From: Desulfovibrio sp. Huiquan2017
GTDB lineage: Bacteria > Desulfobacterota > Desulfovibrionia > Desulfovibrionales > Desulfovibrionaceae
Direction: 5' to 3'
DNA: 64,000 bases
NCBI RefSeq assembly: GCF_017351175.1
Contig: NZ_JAFMPN010000019.1
Location: 22,385 to 86,384, forward strand
Below the pieces are notes generated by a model. It worked only from the letters and a program-made list of their open reading frames with translations, made no database searches and was not told the origin of the DNA. Shown here piece by piece: positions 17,916 to 31,347 of this stretch; the stretch's first letter is position 1; each line of letters opens with the position of its first letter. The position numbers were made by a program, and so were the translations under genes.

Positions 17916-19238
17916 TCACTCCTGGGGGTCGAGGATGAACGGGGGATGGTCGCCCGGCCAATACTCCACCGGGTCGGGGGTGTCGTGGATGCCGGCCAGC
18001 CGGGCGCGGTCGAGATAGTTGAGGACCGTGAACAGAAATTCGCGGCCGCGCATGCAGCCCAATGCCCCGCCCGCCACGGCGATCTCGTCGAAGACCGCAA
18101 CCTTGTCCCGGCGTACGCCCTCACCCGCGAACAAGAGGGGCACGGGTTCGCCGGAGTGGACGAGCGCGCCGCAACTCGGGGTGGAGTGGTCGGCGGTCAC
18201 GGCCAGGAGCAGGCGCGTGTCGGCCAGGATTTCGTCGGCCATCCGGGCGAGCCCCCGATCCAGGGATTCGATGGCCCGGACCTTGGCTTCCGGGTCCTTG
18301 GTGTGGGCCGCCTGATCCGGGGTTTTGGTGTGCACGTGGATGAAATCGAAGTCGTTCGCCCGGTCCAGGGCCAGGCGGATGCGTTCGGCCAGGTCCGCGC
18401 CCGGGTCGCCGGTGTCGCGCGCCTGGAGGAATTCCATGCCCGTGAACCGGGCCAGGCCCGCGTACATGGCCCCGGTGGCGATGGACAGGCCGCGTAGGCC
18501 GTACCGTTCCCGCAAGGTGGGGCAGGGCTTGAGCCGCCCGGCCCGCTGGGTGACCAGCCCGTTGGCCGGGATCAGTCCGGCCCGCTCCCGCTTCCGATTA
18601 CCGGGCAGGTCCGCGAGAATGCGGTGCGCCCGGACCAGATAGTCGGTCAGGAAGGCGGCCGTGCGCCGGGCCGCCGGATCGTCGGCGTGCGCCCGCAGGG
18701 GCAGGGGGCGGGGCAGGAGGCGGCCGTCCACCATAGGATTGGTGTCGGTGACGAAAGGCGAGGCTCCGCCGCGCAACACGAGTACGCCGAACAATCCGCC
18801 CACCGGGTGGAGGGTGGCGGTCACGCCGTCGCGCGAAAACGGCGGCAGGGCGGCGAATAGGGTGTCGGCCTCGTCGGGGGTGGCGGCCACCTTGTCGTGG
18901 AGCAGGGTCAGGCGGTTGTCCCCGTCCGGGCTAATGTGGGCAAAGTGGGCGAGCAGGGCTACGTCCTTCGGATCGAGGTCCAGGCCCGCGCCCAGCCCCT
19001 CCAGCGCGCCGCGTCCTGGAAATTCGTCGGGCAGTCCGCCGAACAGGGCGAAATGGGCGTTTTCCGAGGGCAGGGGCTGGCCGAGGAAGGACGCGTGGTA
19101 CAGACCGGTGGCTCCAAGTTCGGCCAGGCGGTCCAGGCAGGGCGTGGCCGCCGCCTGGAGCGGGGTGCGATGGCCGAGGCCTGCGTGGGAACGGTCGCCC
19201 AGACCGTCCAGCAGGATGAGCAGGCATGTATCAGGCAA
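17916..19238 (-). CDS. apgM: Cofactor-independent phosphoglycerate mutase, archaeal type
   Basis: Interconverts 3- and 2-phosphoglycerate with a two-metal alkaline-phosphatase-like site; 440 residues. Motifs: LLDGLGDRSH at the start, PSENAHFALFGG around the phosphorylated Ser, TNPMVDG, HTKTPDQAAHTKD and TADHSTPS. These match ApgM rather than the larger GpmI. The TTG start gives MPDTCLLILLDG, with GAGG about 8 bases upstream. Confidence 0.9.
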   Translation of the reverse strand: MPDTCLLILLDGLGDRSHAGLGHRTPLQAAATPCLDRLAELGATGLYHASFLGQPLPSENAHFALFGGLPDEFPGRGALEGLGAGLDLDPKDVALLAHFAHISPDGDNRLTLLHDKVAATPDEADTLFAALPPFSRDGVTATLHPVGGLFGVLVLRGGASPFVTDTNPMVDGRLLPRPLPLRAHADDPAARRTAAFLTDYLVRAHRILADLPGNRKRERAGLIPANGLVTQRAGRLKPCPTLRERYGLRGLSIATGAMYAGLARFTGMEFLQARDTGDPGADLAERIRLALDRANDFDFIHVHTKTPDQAAHTKDPEAKVRAIESLDRGLARMADEILADTRLLLAVTADHSTPSCGALVHSGEPVPLLFAGEGVRRDKVAVFDEIAVAGGALGCMRGREFLFTVLNYLDRARLAGIHDTPDPVEYWPGDHPPFILDPQE

Positions 19239-19274
19239 GGGTGGCCTCGGCAGATGTATAGAAAAATTCTATTC

Positions 19275-19290
19275 TAATAATGGTTCTCAT
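19275..19290. promoter_or_regulatory. AT-rich divergent promoter region with Fur-box-like sequence
   Basis: The 99-base gap between apgM (-) and the PHP gene (+) is AT-rich. On the minus strand ATGAGAACCATTATTA (19290-19275) is close to the Fur consensus core TGAGAATCATTATC. No other support is available. Confidence 0.2.
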
Positions 19291-19337
19291 GTATACAATC
19301 TCATTGCAATGGGCGGATGCGGGTGTAGAATATTGAT

Positions 19338-19940
19338 ATGCTGATCGACCTTCACGTACACTCCACATGTTCGCCGTGCAGCGTCCTTAAACCGTCCGAA
19401 ATCCTGGTCAACGCCAGGTCTTTGGGACTTGACGCAGTTTGTATCACCGATCACGACACCATGTCCATCCTGACCCAATGCCGGGAGGGATTTCAGCCCG
19501 ACGGACTGCTGGTCGTCGTGGGCATGGAGTACACCACGGAACAGGGCGATTTTCTTCTTTTCGGCGACATTGGTTCCCTGCCCTTGGGGCTGCCTGCCGA
19601 GGTTCTGCTTCCCGAGGTGCGCGCCATGGGCGGCGCGGTCATTTCCGCCCACCCCTGCCGGACCTGGCGTCCGGCCGATCCGGTCCTCTTCGACCGGGGG
19701 CTGTGCGCTGTCGCCGAGGTGGAGAACGGGCGCAACACCGCCGACGAGAACCGCCAAGCCCTGCAACTGGCCACGGGGTACGGCATGACCTTCGTGGCCG
19801 GGTCCGACGCCCACTCCCTGGACGAACTGGGCCGTTGCCCAACGCGGTTCACCGTGCCGGTCAATTCCACCCGGGACCTGATCGACGCCCTGAACCTCGG
19901 CCAGTGCCGTCCCTCGGCGGCGCACCGTTCGGCGGCCTGA
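19338..19940 (+). CDS. PHP-domain phosphoesterase
   Basis: 200-residue stand-alone PHP domain, a metal-dependent phosphoesterase fold. The metal ligand motifs are in order: DLHVHS (His6, His8), ITDHDT, GMEYT, AHPCR and GSDAHS. Likely substrates include nucleotide or sugar phosphates; the sequence does not tell which. It is transcribed alone, divergent from apgM. Confidence 0.85.
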   Translation: MLIDLHVHSTCSPCSVLKPSEILVNARSLGLDAVCITDHDTMSILTQCREGFQPDGLLVVVGMEYTTEQGDFLLFGDIGSLPLGLPAEVLLPEVRAMGGAVISAHPCRTWRPADPVLFDRGLCAVAEVENGRNTADENRQALQLATGYGMTFVAGSDAHSLDELGRCPTRFTVPVNSTRDLIDALNLGQCRPSAAHRSAA

Positions 19941-19968
19941 ACCCTCCGGGCCGCGAAGGCCCGTCTCC

Positions 19969-20526
19969 CTACTCGGACGGGATCAGAAAGGACGTGACCT
20001 TGCGTACGCCTCCGACGCTCCGGGCCACCTTCACGGCCAGGGCCGCATCCGCCTTGCTCCGGACCATGCCGAGCAGGACGACCTCGCCGTTGAGAACCTC
20101 CTGCTCGATCTGGGTGGAACTCAGGTCGCCGTTGCCGATGAGTTCGGCGCGCACCTTGGCCGCCAGTTCCAGGTCGTCCGCCGTCGTGTCCGACTCGGCC
20201 ACGAAATAGGTGGTCACCCTAATCACGCCCTCGGTTCCTTTGGCCGTCTTTACGGCAAAAGCGCGGAACGCGTTGTCGTTGATCGCCCCCACCAGATAGA
20301 CGTGCTTCAGGAAGCTGTAGACGTGGATCTTGAGCGCCGCGCCGGAGTCTTTGTCCGCCAGGTCCTTTTTGATCGCCAGGGATATCTTCTTGTCCGCGGC
20401 CTGGTCGCCCACGCTGCGCTCGTCGCGCGCACTGTCGTAAATCGCCCCCCAAGGGGTCCAGGCGATGGACGAGAGGGTCAGGCACAGGAGCAGCGGGCCG
20501 AGGACGGGAAACGGGAACCGTCGCAT
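19969..20526 (-). CDS. BON-domain periplasmic protein (OsmY-like)
   Basis: 185 residues with an N-terminal signal sequence (MRRFPFPVLGPLLLCLTLSS) and two BON domains. The first is at about 45-110 (ISLAIKKDLADKDS ... VYLVGAINDN) and the second at about 120-180 (KVRAELIGNGDL ... GEVVLLGMVRSK). BON domains bind phospholipid membranes and are often osmotic or envelope-stress proteins. The ATG at 20526 has AAGGAGGAAA immediately upstream; a longer frame to 20643 would erase the signal peptide. Confidence 0.85.
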   Translation of the reverse strand: MRRFPFPVLGPLLLCLTLSSIAWTPWGAIYDSARDERSVGDQAADKKISLAIKKDLADKDSGAALKIHVYSFLKHVYLVGAINDNAFRAFAVKTAKGTEGVIRVTTYFVAESDTTADDLELAAKVRAELIGNGDLSSTQIEQEVLNGEVVLLGMVRSKADAALAVKVARSVGGVRKVTSFLIPSE

Positions 20527-20591
20527 ATTTCCTCCTTCCAAGGTATGTGGATAACTCTGTGGAAAAATATCGTGTTGCCGTGATTTCGGAC

Positions 20592-20619
20592 TTGACACCT
20601 CGCAACGACATATTATTTT
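20592..20619 (+). promoter_or_regulatory. Candidate promoter of the cbpA-cbpM-clpB operon
   Basis: TTGACA at 20592-20597 and TATTTT at 20614-20619 are separated by 16 bases, ~50 bases before the cbpA ATG. The same TTGACA-N16-TATTTT arrangement precedes grpE. No CIRCE repeat is seen. Confidence 0.5.
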
Positions 20620-20671
20620 AGGTGAGCATTGAGATAAATACAATTCGTCAGCATCAAGGAAAACGATCCCA

Positions 20672-21655
20672 ATGGAATATAGAGACTACTACAAACTTCT
20701 CGGAGTGTCCCGCTCCGCATCCAAGGATGAGATCAGCAAGGCTTTCAAGAAGCTGGCCCGAAAGTATCACCCCGATCTCAACCCCAACAACAAGGAAGCC
20801 GAGGACAAGTTCAAGGAGATCAACGAAGCTTACGAAGTCCTCAAGGACGAGAAAAAGCGCAAGCTCTATGATCAGTTCGGCTCCAATTGGGAACACGGGC
20901 AGAACTTCCAGCCGCCGCCGGGCTACGAGAACGTCCACTTCAGCAGTGGAGGGGGCGGATTCGGCGGTGGAGGCGGGGGCTTCTCCGACTTTTTCGAGAC
21001 CATCTTCGGCGGAGGAGGCGGCGGTTTTCGCGGCGGCTTCCAGTCGGGTGGCTTTTCCCAGGGCGACTTTGGTGGCGGCTACAAACCGCGTCCCCGCAGG
21101 GGCGCGGACTCGGAGGCGTCCTACGAACTCAGCCTGGAAGAAGCCTACCGGGGCGGCAAGAAGTCCATCACCCTGCAGGAGCAGACCAGCGGTCCCGACG
21201 GCATCCCGCGCATGACCACCAAGACTCTCGAAGTCACGGTGCCTGCGGGCATCAAGGACGGCCAGAAGATTCGGCTGGCGGGCCAGGGCAATCCCGGCAT
21301 GAACGGCGGCCCCAAGGGAGACCTGTACCTGAAGATCCGGCTCATGCCGCATCACATGTTCAAGGTTTCCGAATCGGACGTTATCCTCGATCTGCCGCTC
21401 AGTCCCTGGGAGGCCGCGCTCGGCACGACCGCGCGCATCCCCACCCTGGACGGAGCCGTGGAGATGAAGATTCCGCCGGGCATCGGCTCGGGCAAGAAGC
21501 TGCGCATCAAGGCCCGGGGGCTCGGTTCCGGGGCCAAGAAGGGCGACCAGTACGTGCGTATCATGATCCAGGTCCCCGAGCGGCTTTCGGCCGAGGAGCG
21601 CGACCTGTTCGAACAATTGGGGAAGGTTTCGGCCTTCAAGCCGAGAACGTTCTAG
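20672..21655 (+). CDS. cbpA: DnaJ-family co-chaperone CbpA
   Basis: 327-residue class II J-domain protein that stimulates DnaK ATPase and binds DNA in E. coli. The J domain (3-70) has the HPD motif at 33-35. A glycine/phenylalanine-rich linker covers about 88-140. Two C-terminal substrate-binding domains follow, with no zinc-finger cysteines, which excludes DnaJ itself. The cbpM modulator gene follows 10 bases later. Confidence 0.93.
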   Translation: MEYRDYYKLLGVSRSASKDEISKAFKKLARKYHPDLNPNNKEAEDKFKEINEAYEVLKDEKKRKLYDQFGSNWEHGQNFQPPPGYENVHFSSGGGGFGGGGGGFSDFFETIFGGGGGGFRGGFQSGGFSQGDFGGGYKPRPRRGADSEASYELSLEEAYRGGKKSITLQEQTSGPDGIPRMTTKTLEVTVPAGIKDGQKIRLAGQGNPGMNGGPKGDLYLKIRLMPHHMFKVSESDVILDLPLSPWEAALGTTARIPTLDGAVEMKIPPGIGSGKKLRIKARGLGSGAKKGDQYVRIMIQVPERLSAEERDLFEQLGKVSAFKPRTF

Positions 21656-21665
21656 GGGTAGGATA

Positions 21666-22001
21666 ATGACCACAAGAAAATTGCAGGAAATGATCATGCA
21701 CATGCCGGGCCTGAACCTGCCCGAGCGCAGCGAATACGTGGCTTGGGCCCAGTTGGTCCAGTTGACCTCCATCCATCCCGCCGAGGTGAGCGAACTGGTC
21801 GATCTCGGCTGGATCAGCCCCAAGAAGACCGGGGCCGAGGAGTATCTGTTCCGGCTCAAGGACGTCTACCGCATTCACAAGCTCATGCGCCTGGTCCACG
21901 ATCTCGAAGTCTCGGTCTACGGCGGGTCCATCATCGTGGACCTGCTTGAGCGGGTCGAGGAGCTGGAGGTCGAGGTCGAGGAGCTCAAGCGTCTCGTCTG
22001 A
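21666..22001 (+). CDS. cbpM: Chaperone modulator CbpM
   Basis: 111-residue MerR-like helical protein. By analogy with E. coli CbpM it binds the J domain of CbpA and inhibits its DnaK-stimulating and DNA-binding activities. The segment VSELVDLGWISPKKT ... FRLKDVYRIHKLMRLVHDL is the diagnostic part, and the C terminus is a Leu/Glu coiled coil (VDLLERVEELEVEVEELKRL). It sits between cbpA and clpB. Confidence 0.88.
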   Translation: MTTRKLQEMIMHMPGLNLPERSEYVAWAQLVQLTSIHPAEVSELVDLGWISPKKTGAEEYLFRLKDVYRIHKLMRLVHDLEVSVYGGSIIVDLLERVEELEVEVEELKRLV

Positions 22002-22032
22002 CCGACATATTTCGTGAGGAGGTAATAATCAT

Positions 22033-24630
<2,598 letters not shown>

Positions 24631-24651
24631 GCCTGCGCCACGACGACATTC

Positions 24652-24684
24652 AAGGCCGACGCCCGGTTCGGGCGTCGGCCTTTT
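24652..24684 (+). terminator. Terminator after clpB
   Basis: A perfect 14-pair stem forms between 24652-24665 (AAGGCCGACGCCCG) and 24669-24682 with a three-base loop, then TTTTCCTTTT. Confidence 0.9.
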
Positions 24685-24767
24685 CCTTTTGCCGCCGAGG
24701 AAGATCGCTCTTGACATCCGGCCGCGCTTTCCCGAAGGTTGCGCCTTCAACCATTATCGAGGTTTTC

Positions 24768-25922
24768 ATGCCCAATCTGATCCTGCTGGCTCTGCTGGCG
24801 GCCTTCCCTCCCTTGTCCACGGACATGTATCTGCCCGCCATCCCCACCCTGCAGGCGCAGTGGGGCATCACTTACGCCACGGCCAACCTGTCCATGGTCC
24901 TGTTTATGGGCGTGTTCAGCATCTTTTTGCTTATCCATGGCCCGCTGTCCGACCGTTTCGGGCGCAAGCCGGTGCTCATAGGCGGACTGCTCCTGTTCAT
25001 CGCGGCTTCCGTCGGCTGCGCTCTGGCCCCGTCCATTTCCTTTCTGCTTACGTTCCGGTGTTTTCAGGCTGCGGGCGCGGCCGCCGGGGCGTCCCTGGCC
25101 CTGGCCCTGTCCAAGGACCTCTACGAGGGGCCGCGGCGGCAGAAGATTCTGGCCTACATCGGGGTGATCATGGCCCTGGCTCCCATGCTGGCCCCGTCCA
25201 TCGGCGGGCTGATGCTCAAGTTCGCCTCCTGGCGTTGGATATTCATCGTCCAGGTGGGGTTGGCCCTGATCGGCCTGTACGGCGTTCTGCGTCTCAAGGA
25301 GCCGCTCACGGAGTTCACCCGGGGCGGTTTCCTGTCCGTGGCCGGACGGTATCGGCTGGTGTTGAGGAACCTGCCGTTCATGGTCCTGGCCACCGGCTTC
25401 GCCCTCATGTCCCTGCCCCATTTCGCCTTTATCGGCGGCTCGGCGGATATGTACATCAACGAACTGGGGCTTTCCGAACAGGCCTTCGGTATCTATTTCG
25501 GGGCCAACGCCATCGGCTTCATGCTCGGGTCCTTCGTCTGCACCCGCATGGTCGGCGCGTACAAGCCCCTGAACATGCTCTACGCCACGTTCGCCTTCCT
25601 CTTCGCCTCGACTATTCTGATGTTCATCCTCGGCGGGCACACGCCCCTGACCCTGGCCATCCCCATGTTCTGCATGTCCCTGAGCGTGGGCTTTTCCAGG
25701 CCCATCTCCAACTCCATGATCCTCGACCAGGTGGACACGGATGTGGGGGCGGCTTCTGGCATACTGACCTTTGAGATATTCTTCGTGGCGGCCCTGTCCA
25801 TGCAATTTATTTCTCTGGATTGGCCCCACAAGCCCATGGTCCTGGGCGTGCTCGGCGTCTTCGGCACCGCGATTCCGCTGTTGGCCCTGCTGGCCGTCAG
25901 AAAGCGCTGCCGCTTCAACTGA
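24768..25922 (+). CDS. Bcr/CflA-type MFS drug exporter
   Basis: 384-residue, 12-helix major facilitator transporter of the inner membrane. The PPLSTDMYLPAIP segment in helix 1 is the hallmark of the Bcr/CflA/CmlA subfamily of drug:H+ antiporters, and motif A appears as GPLSDRFGRKPVL between helices 2 and 3. The ATG at 24768 has GAGG 6 bases upstream. The substrate is unknown. Confidence 0.9.
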   Translation: MPNLILLALLAAFPPLSTDMYLPAIPTLQAQWGITYATANLSMVLFMGVFSIFLLIHGPLSDRFGRKPVLIGGLLLFIAASVGCALAPSISFLLTFRCFQAAGAAAGASLALALSKDLYEGPRRQKILAYIGVIMALAPMLAPSIGGLMLKFASWRWIFIVQVGLALIGLYGVLRLKEPLTEFTRGGFLSVAGRYRLVLRNLPFMVLATGFALMSLPHFAFIGGSADMYINELGLSEQAFGIYFGANAIGFMLGSFVCTRMVGAYKPLNMLYATFAFLFASTILMFILGGHTPLTLAIPMFCMSLSVGFSRPISNSMILDQVDTDVGAASGILTFEIFFVAALSMQFISLDWPHKPMVLGVLGVFGTAIPLLALLAVRKRCRFN

Positions 25923-25941
25923 GCCCCGGCGAAAGGACGCG

Positions 25942-25979
25942 ACAAGGCCCGCGCGCAGGAGACTGCGCGCGGGCCTTGT
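25942..25979. terminator. Bidirectional terminator between convergent genes
   Basis: A perfect 17-pair stem (25942-25958 with 25963-25979) has loop GAGA. It lies between the MFS exporter (+) and the YheT-type hydrolase (-). Flanking T content is modest. Confidence 0.75.
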
Positions 25980-26001
25980 TACATCCGGGGAAAGGCGAAG
26001 C

Positions 26002-26976
26002 TTAGGCCGGAACTGTCTTGAGGAAGGCTGCGGCCCGCCGTTCGGACCAATAGACGTTGTCCCGATCCTTGGTCACGAAGCCCACGTGCCCGCCGTGGAG
26101 CGGTGTCTCCAGAAACAGGCTCAGGTTGGACATTGCCTCGGTCACCGGGAAGCAGGAAGGGGTCAGGAACGGGTCGTTCTGGGCGTTGACCATGAGGGTT
26201 GGCACGCGGATGGCGCGCAGGAACTGGAGGGAGGACGCCTTGGCGTAGTAGTCGGCCGCGTTCGCGAATCCGCCGATGGGCGCAGTGAAGCGGTTGTCGA
26301 ATTCGCGCAGGGTGCGGATGCCCTTGAGTTTCGAGGCGTCCACCAGCTCCGGGAATCGCTCGCTTTTTTCGCGCATCTTCTCGCGCAGGCCGCGCATGAA
26401 ATATTCGAAATAGATGCGGTGGGCGGAGATGACCCGCTCGGATGAGTCGAGGTCGCAGGGGGTGGAGAAAGCCACACCGCCGACCACCTGCTCGGGCACC
26501 CGGTCCGGGGCCTCGCCCAGGTATTTCAGGATCTGGTTGCCGCCCATGGAAAAGCCTATGAGCACGATCTTGCCGTAACGTCCGGTGGACAGGCAGTGCA
26601 GGATGATCTCGTGCAGGTCGCCGGTCTCGCCCGAGTGGTAGCAGCGGGCCAGCCGGTTGGGCTCGTCGCCGCATCCGCGCTGGGTCCAGCAGGCCGCGTC
26701 CCAGCCGAGGGTGTTGGCCATGGCTGCCATGCCGAGCACGTATTTACGCCGGGCGTTGCCTTCCAGGCCATGGCTGACGACGACCAGCCGGTTGGTCTCG
26801 CCGGTGCGCGAGCGGTGCCAGTCCATGTCCAGGAAATCGCCGTCCGCCAGCTCCACGCGTTCGGGTTCGGGCGCGGTCAGGGGAGTGAGCCTGAAGAGCG
26901 GCGGGTAGAGGGTGGCCAGGTGGCCCGAGGCGAAAGGGAACGGGGGTCGATAATCGGGTATGGGCAGTACGGGCAT
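26002..26976 (-). CDS. Alpha/beta hydrolase, YheT family
   Basis: 324-residue serine hydrolase. The nucleophile elbow is GFSMGGN, the acid lies in NAQNDPFL and the catalytic His in HGGHVGF. The start FPFASGHLATLYPPLFR and HGLEGNARRKYV are typical of YheT. Members of this group act on lipid or ester substrates in vitro; the cellular substrate is not known. Divergent from the M29 peptidase. Confidence 0.9.
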   Translation of the reverse strand: MPVLPIPDYRPPFPFASGHLATLYPPLFRLTPLTAPEPERVELADGDFLDMDWHRSRTGETNRLVVVSHGLEGNARRKYVLGMAAMANTLGWDAACWTQRGCGDEPNRLARCYHSGETGDLHEIILHCLSTGRYGKIVLIGFSMGGNQILKYLGEAPDRVPEQVVGGVAFSTPCDLDSSERVISAHRIYFEYFMRGLREKMREKSERFPELVDASKLKGIRTLREFDNRFTAPIGGFANAADYYAKASSLQFLRAIRVPTLMVNAQNDPFLTPSCFPVTEAMSNLSLFLETPLHGGHVGFVTKDRDNVYWSERRAAAFLKTVPA

Positions 26977-27104
26977 GCCTTCGGTGTACGGCCACCCGTT
27001 CGGGATGTAAAGCGGGCGGAGCAGGGAAAACGGTTGCCCGTCCCCGCCCCCATTGGCTACCCTTGGGCACCGCCCGATTTGTGGCGCGAACCCGAGGAGC
27101 CCGT

Positions 27105-28310
27105 GTGCCGCTGTACGACCAGACCGACATGGAGAACTACGCCGAGGTCCTGACCTGGGCGTTGGACCAGTCCAGGAAACGCCCCCTGCGCAACAGCGAG
27201 ATGGTCATCATCCGCTACGACATCCCCGGGCTGGCCCTGGCCGAGGCGGTCTATTCCCGGCTCATGGACATGCACCTCATGCCCGTGGCCATGGCCCAGC
27301 CCACGCCCTACATGGAGATGGAACGGTATCTCAATTCGAGCTACGGCCAGCTTCTCTTCCAGCAGCCCGGCCTGGCCGAACTCTACTCCCGGGCGGCCGG
27401 GGTCGTCACCATCATCGCCCCGGAGGAATTGACCTACCTCCAGACCGTGGACCCGCGCACCATCGCCGAAGCGAGGAGGGCCGACGCGCCCAACCGGCGC
27501 ATTCTCCAGCGGCGCAGGCATGCCGGGGACATGGGCTGGACCACCTGCCTCTATCCCACCGCGGCTCTGGCCGCAGGGGCGGGCGTGACGCTCGACGAGT
27601 ACGCCCATGCCCTGAAGCGGGCCTGCTGGCTGAATATGCCCGATCCGGCGGCCGAGTGGCGTCGGCTGCGACGGGAGGCCGGCGAGGTTTGCGCATGGCT
27701 CGACGGCATGGGCATCCGTGCCCTCAAGGTGGAGTCCGAGGACATTGACCTGACCGTGGGCGTCGGCGACAACCGCCGCTTCGTGGGGGTGAACGGGGCC
27801 AACATCCCGGGCTACGAGATCTACGTGGCCCCGGACGCGCGCAAGGTGGACGGGACCTACTACGCGGACCAGCCGACCCTGCGTTACGGGCACCTGGTGT
27901 CCGGCATGGCCCTGGACTTTTCCGGGGGCGTGGCTTCCCGGGCCGAGGCCGAGACGGGGCAGGTCTTCGTTCAGCAGCAGCTCCACTCGGATGCGGGCGC
28001 GCGCCGGGTGGGGGAGTTCTCTCTGACCGACAAGCGGTTTTCCCGGGTGGACCGGTTCATGGCCCATACGCTGCTCGACGAGAACTTCGGCGGGGATCAC
28101 GGCAATTGCCACATCGCCCTGGGTGGCTCGGTGCTGGAGAGTTTTTCCGGCCCGCCCGAGATGCTCACGCCGGAGCTGGAGTACGAGTTGGGCTTCAACT
28201 CGTCCGACATGCACTGGGACCTGGTCAACACCCAGCCCAAGCGGGTCACGGCCCGGCTCGCGGACGGCAGCCCGAAGCTGATCTACGAGAACGGGCAATT
28301 CAAAATCTGA
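27105..28310 (+). CDS. M29-family metalloaminopeptidase
   Basis: 401-residue zinc aminopeptidase of the thermophilic aminopeptidase family (AP-T/AmpS), removing N-terminal residues in the cytoplasm. Recognisable blocks are NGANIPGYEIYVAPD, GALD-like MALDFSGGVA with downstream E.G, LGEFSLTD-like VGEFSLTDKRFSRVDRFMAH, LLDENFGGDHGNCHIALG and HWDLV. The GTG at 27105 is preferred because GAGGAG lies 5 bases upstream. The open frame extends to a TTG at 27063 without such a site. Confidence 0.88.
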   Translation: MPLYDQTDMENYAEVLTWALDQSRKRPLRNSEMVIIRYDIPGLALAEAVYSRLMDMHLMPVAMAQPTPYMEMERYLNSSYGQLLFQQPGLAELYSRAAGVVTIIAPEELTYLQTVDPRTIAEARRADAPNRRILQRRRHAGDMGWTTCLYPTAALAAGAGVTLDEYAHALKRACWLNMPDPAAEWRRLRREAGEVCAWLDGMGIRALKVESEDIDLTVGVGDNRRFVGVNGANIPGYEIYVAPDARKVDGTYYADQPTLRYGHLVSGMALDFSGGVASRAEAETGQVFVQQQLHSDAGARRVGEFSLTDKRFSRVDRFMAHTLLDENFGGDHGNCHIALGGSVLESFSGPPEMLTPELEYELGFNSSDMHWDLVNTQPKRVTARLADGSPKLIYENGQFKI

Positions 28311-28479
28311 CGGGCCGGTTCCCGGTCCCAGGACGGCGTCGGCCAGTTCCCGCCCGCGCCGCTCTAGGCCCCGGCATCCGGGTCTGTACGAGGCCGCGAA
28401 GCGAAGCGGTCCGCACCGAGATCGCCTCATGGTTTGCAAAAGGGACGCTCGCCGTGCGGTTTTCTTGCCGTCCCGGTTA

Positions 28480-28507
28480 TTGACAACCTTATCCCCATGC
28501 TTATTTT
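28480..28507 (+). promoter_or_regulatory. Candidate promoter of grpE-dnaK
   Basis: TTGACA at 28480-28485 and TATTTT at 28502-28507 with a 16-base spacer, about 66 bases before the grpE ATG. Its geometry is identical to the candidate cbpA promoter. The rest of the 262-base gap after the M29 gene holds nothing I recognise. Confidence 0.5.
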
Positions 28508-28572
28508 CCCCTCAGGTCTCGCTCCCCGCGAGCCTTTTCATTACAAAATACGCTTCTCAAGGAATTGATTTC

Positions 28573-29202
28573 ATGGCTAAAAACGAAAACGAAGTGCCCA
28601 TCAACGGTCTGTACGACGACGAGGGGCGGATATTCGAGGAACCGGCCGTCGATGGCCCGGCCTCCCAAGCGGCTGTGGAGAACGCTCCCGCCGAGGAACA
28701 GGCCGAGGTGTCCCTGAGCAAGGAGGAACTGACCGCTCTGTGCAAGGAGTCGGTATGCCCCGGCTGCGACGTGTTCAAGGAGGCGGAATCCATTCGGCTG
28801 CGCGCCTTGGCCGACTCCGAGAACGTCAAGAAGCGGTTGCTCCGCGAAGCCGAGGAAATGAAGAAGTACGCGGGCGAGTCCATCCTGGCCGACCTGCTGC
28901 CCATCCTCGACAACCTGGATCTGGCCCTGGCCCACACCGACAACCTCTCCCCGGAGTGCAAGAACTTCGTGGTCGGCGTGGACATGACCCGCAAGATATT
29001 CCTGGACGCGGTCAAGAGCCACGGCCTGGAAGCGGTGCAGGCGGCCAGAGGGGCCGAGTTCGACCCCGAGATCCACGAGGCCGTGGGCACCGTGGAGGAA
29101 CCTTTGCTGGGCGACAACTGTATCGCCCAGGTGGTCCAGAACGGCTACCGCCTCAAGGGACGGCTGCTGCGCCCGGCCAAGGTCATGGTCAACAAGCCGT
29201 AG
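28573..29202 (+). CDS. grpE: Nucleotide exchange factor GrpE
   Basis: 209 residues. It releases ADP from DnaK. An acidic disordered N terminus leads into a long helix (FKEAESIRLRALADSENVKK) and the C-terminal beta wing ending in GYRLKGRLLRPAKVMVNK, typical of GrpE. An unusual CKESVCPGC motif with three cysteines precedes the long helix (about residues 57-65). The ATG at 28573 has an AAGGA site. dnaK follows 103 bases later. Confidence 0.95.
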   Translation: MAKNENEVPINGLYDDEGRIFEEPAVDGPASQAAVENAPAEEQAEVSLSKEELTALCKESVCPGCDVFKEAESIRLRALADSENVKKRLLREAEEMKKYAGESILADLLPILDNLDLALAHTDNLSPECKNFVVGVDMTRKIFLDAVKSHGLEAVQAARGAEFDPEIHEAVGTVEEPLLGDNCIAQVVQNGYRLKGRLLRPAKVMVNKP

Positions 29203-29305
29203 TTTTTTGACACCCCGGCCTTTACAAGGCCCAACGCGTGATTATTGAAGAAAGTAGCGAAAATTTACGTCGAATACGACTTTCATATCTTAGGAGGACA
29301 TACAT

Positions 29306-31222
<1,917 letters not shown>

Positions 31223-31260
31223 TTCGGCTTGCCTTCACAGGCCAAGCGAAGTATAGCATT

Positions 31261-31294
31261 ACCCGGTCCGCACTATTGCGGGCCGGGTTTTTTT
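31261..31294 (+). terminator. Terminator after dnaK
   Basis: A 12-pair stem, one of them G-U, joins 31261-31272 and 31277-31288 around loop CTAT, followed by seven Ts. Confidence 0.92.
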
Positions 31295-31347
31295 ATCTGG
31301 TTGCGGCCTGCGGCCGTCGCCGAACCGACAATGCACTGAACCGCCCC

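Noticed and set aside
20930-21060. Glycine-codon repeats as a possible tandem repeat or CRISPR-like array
   Set aside because: This is the Gly/Phe-rich linker of CbpA, a normal feature of J-domain proteins; no spacer-repeat pattern exists here or elsewhere in the window.
28490-28500. CCCCAT before grpE as a sigma-32 -10 element
   Set aside because: Only seven bases separate it from TTGACA, far short of the 13-16 needed for a sigma-32 promoter.
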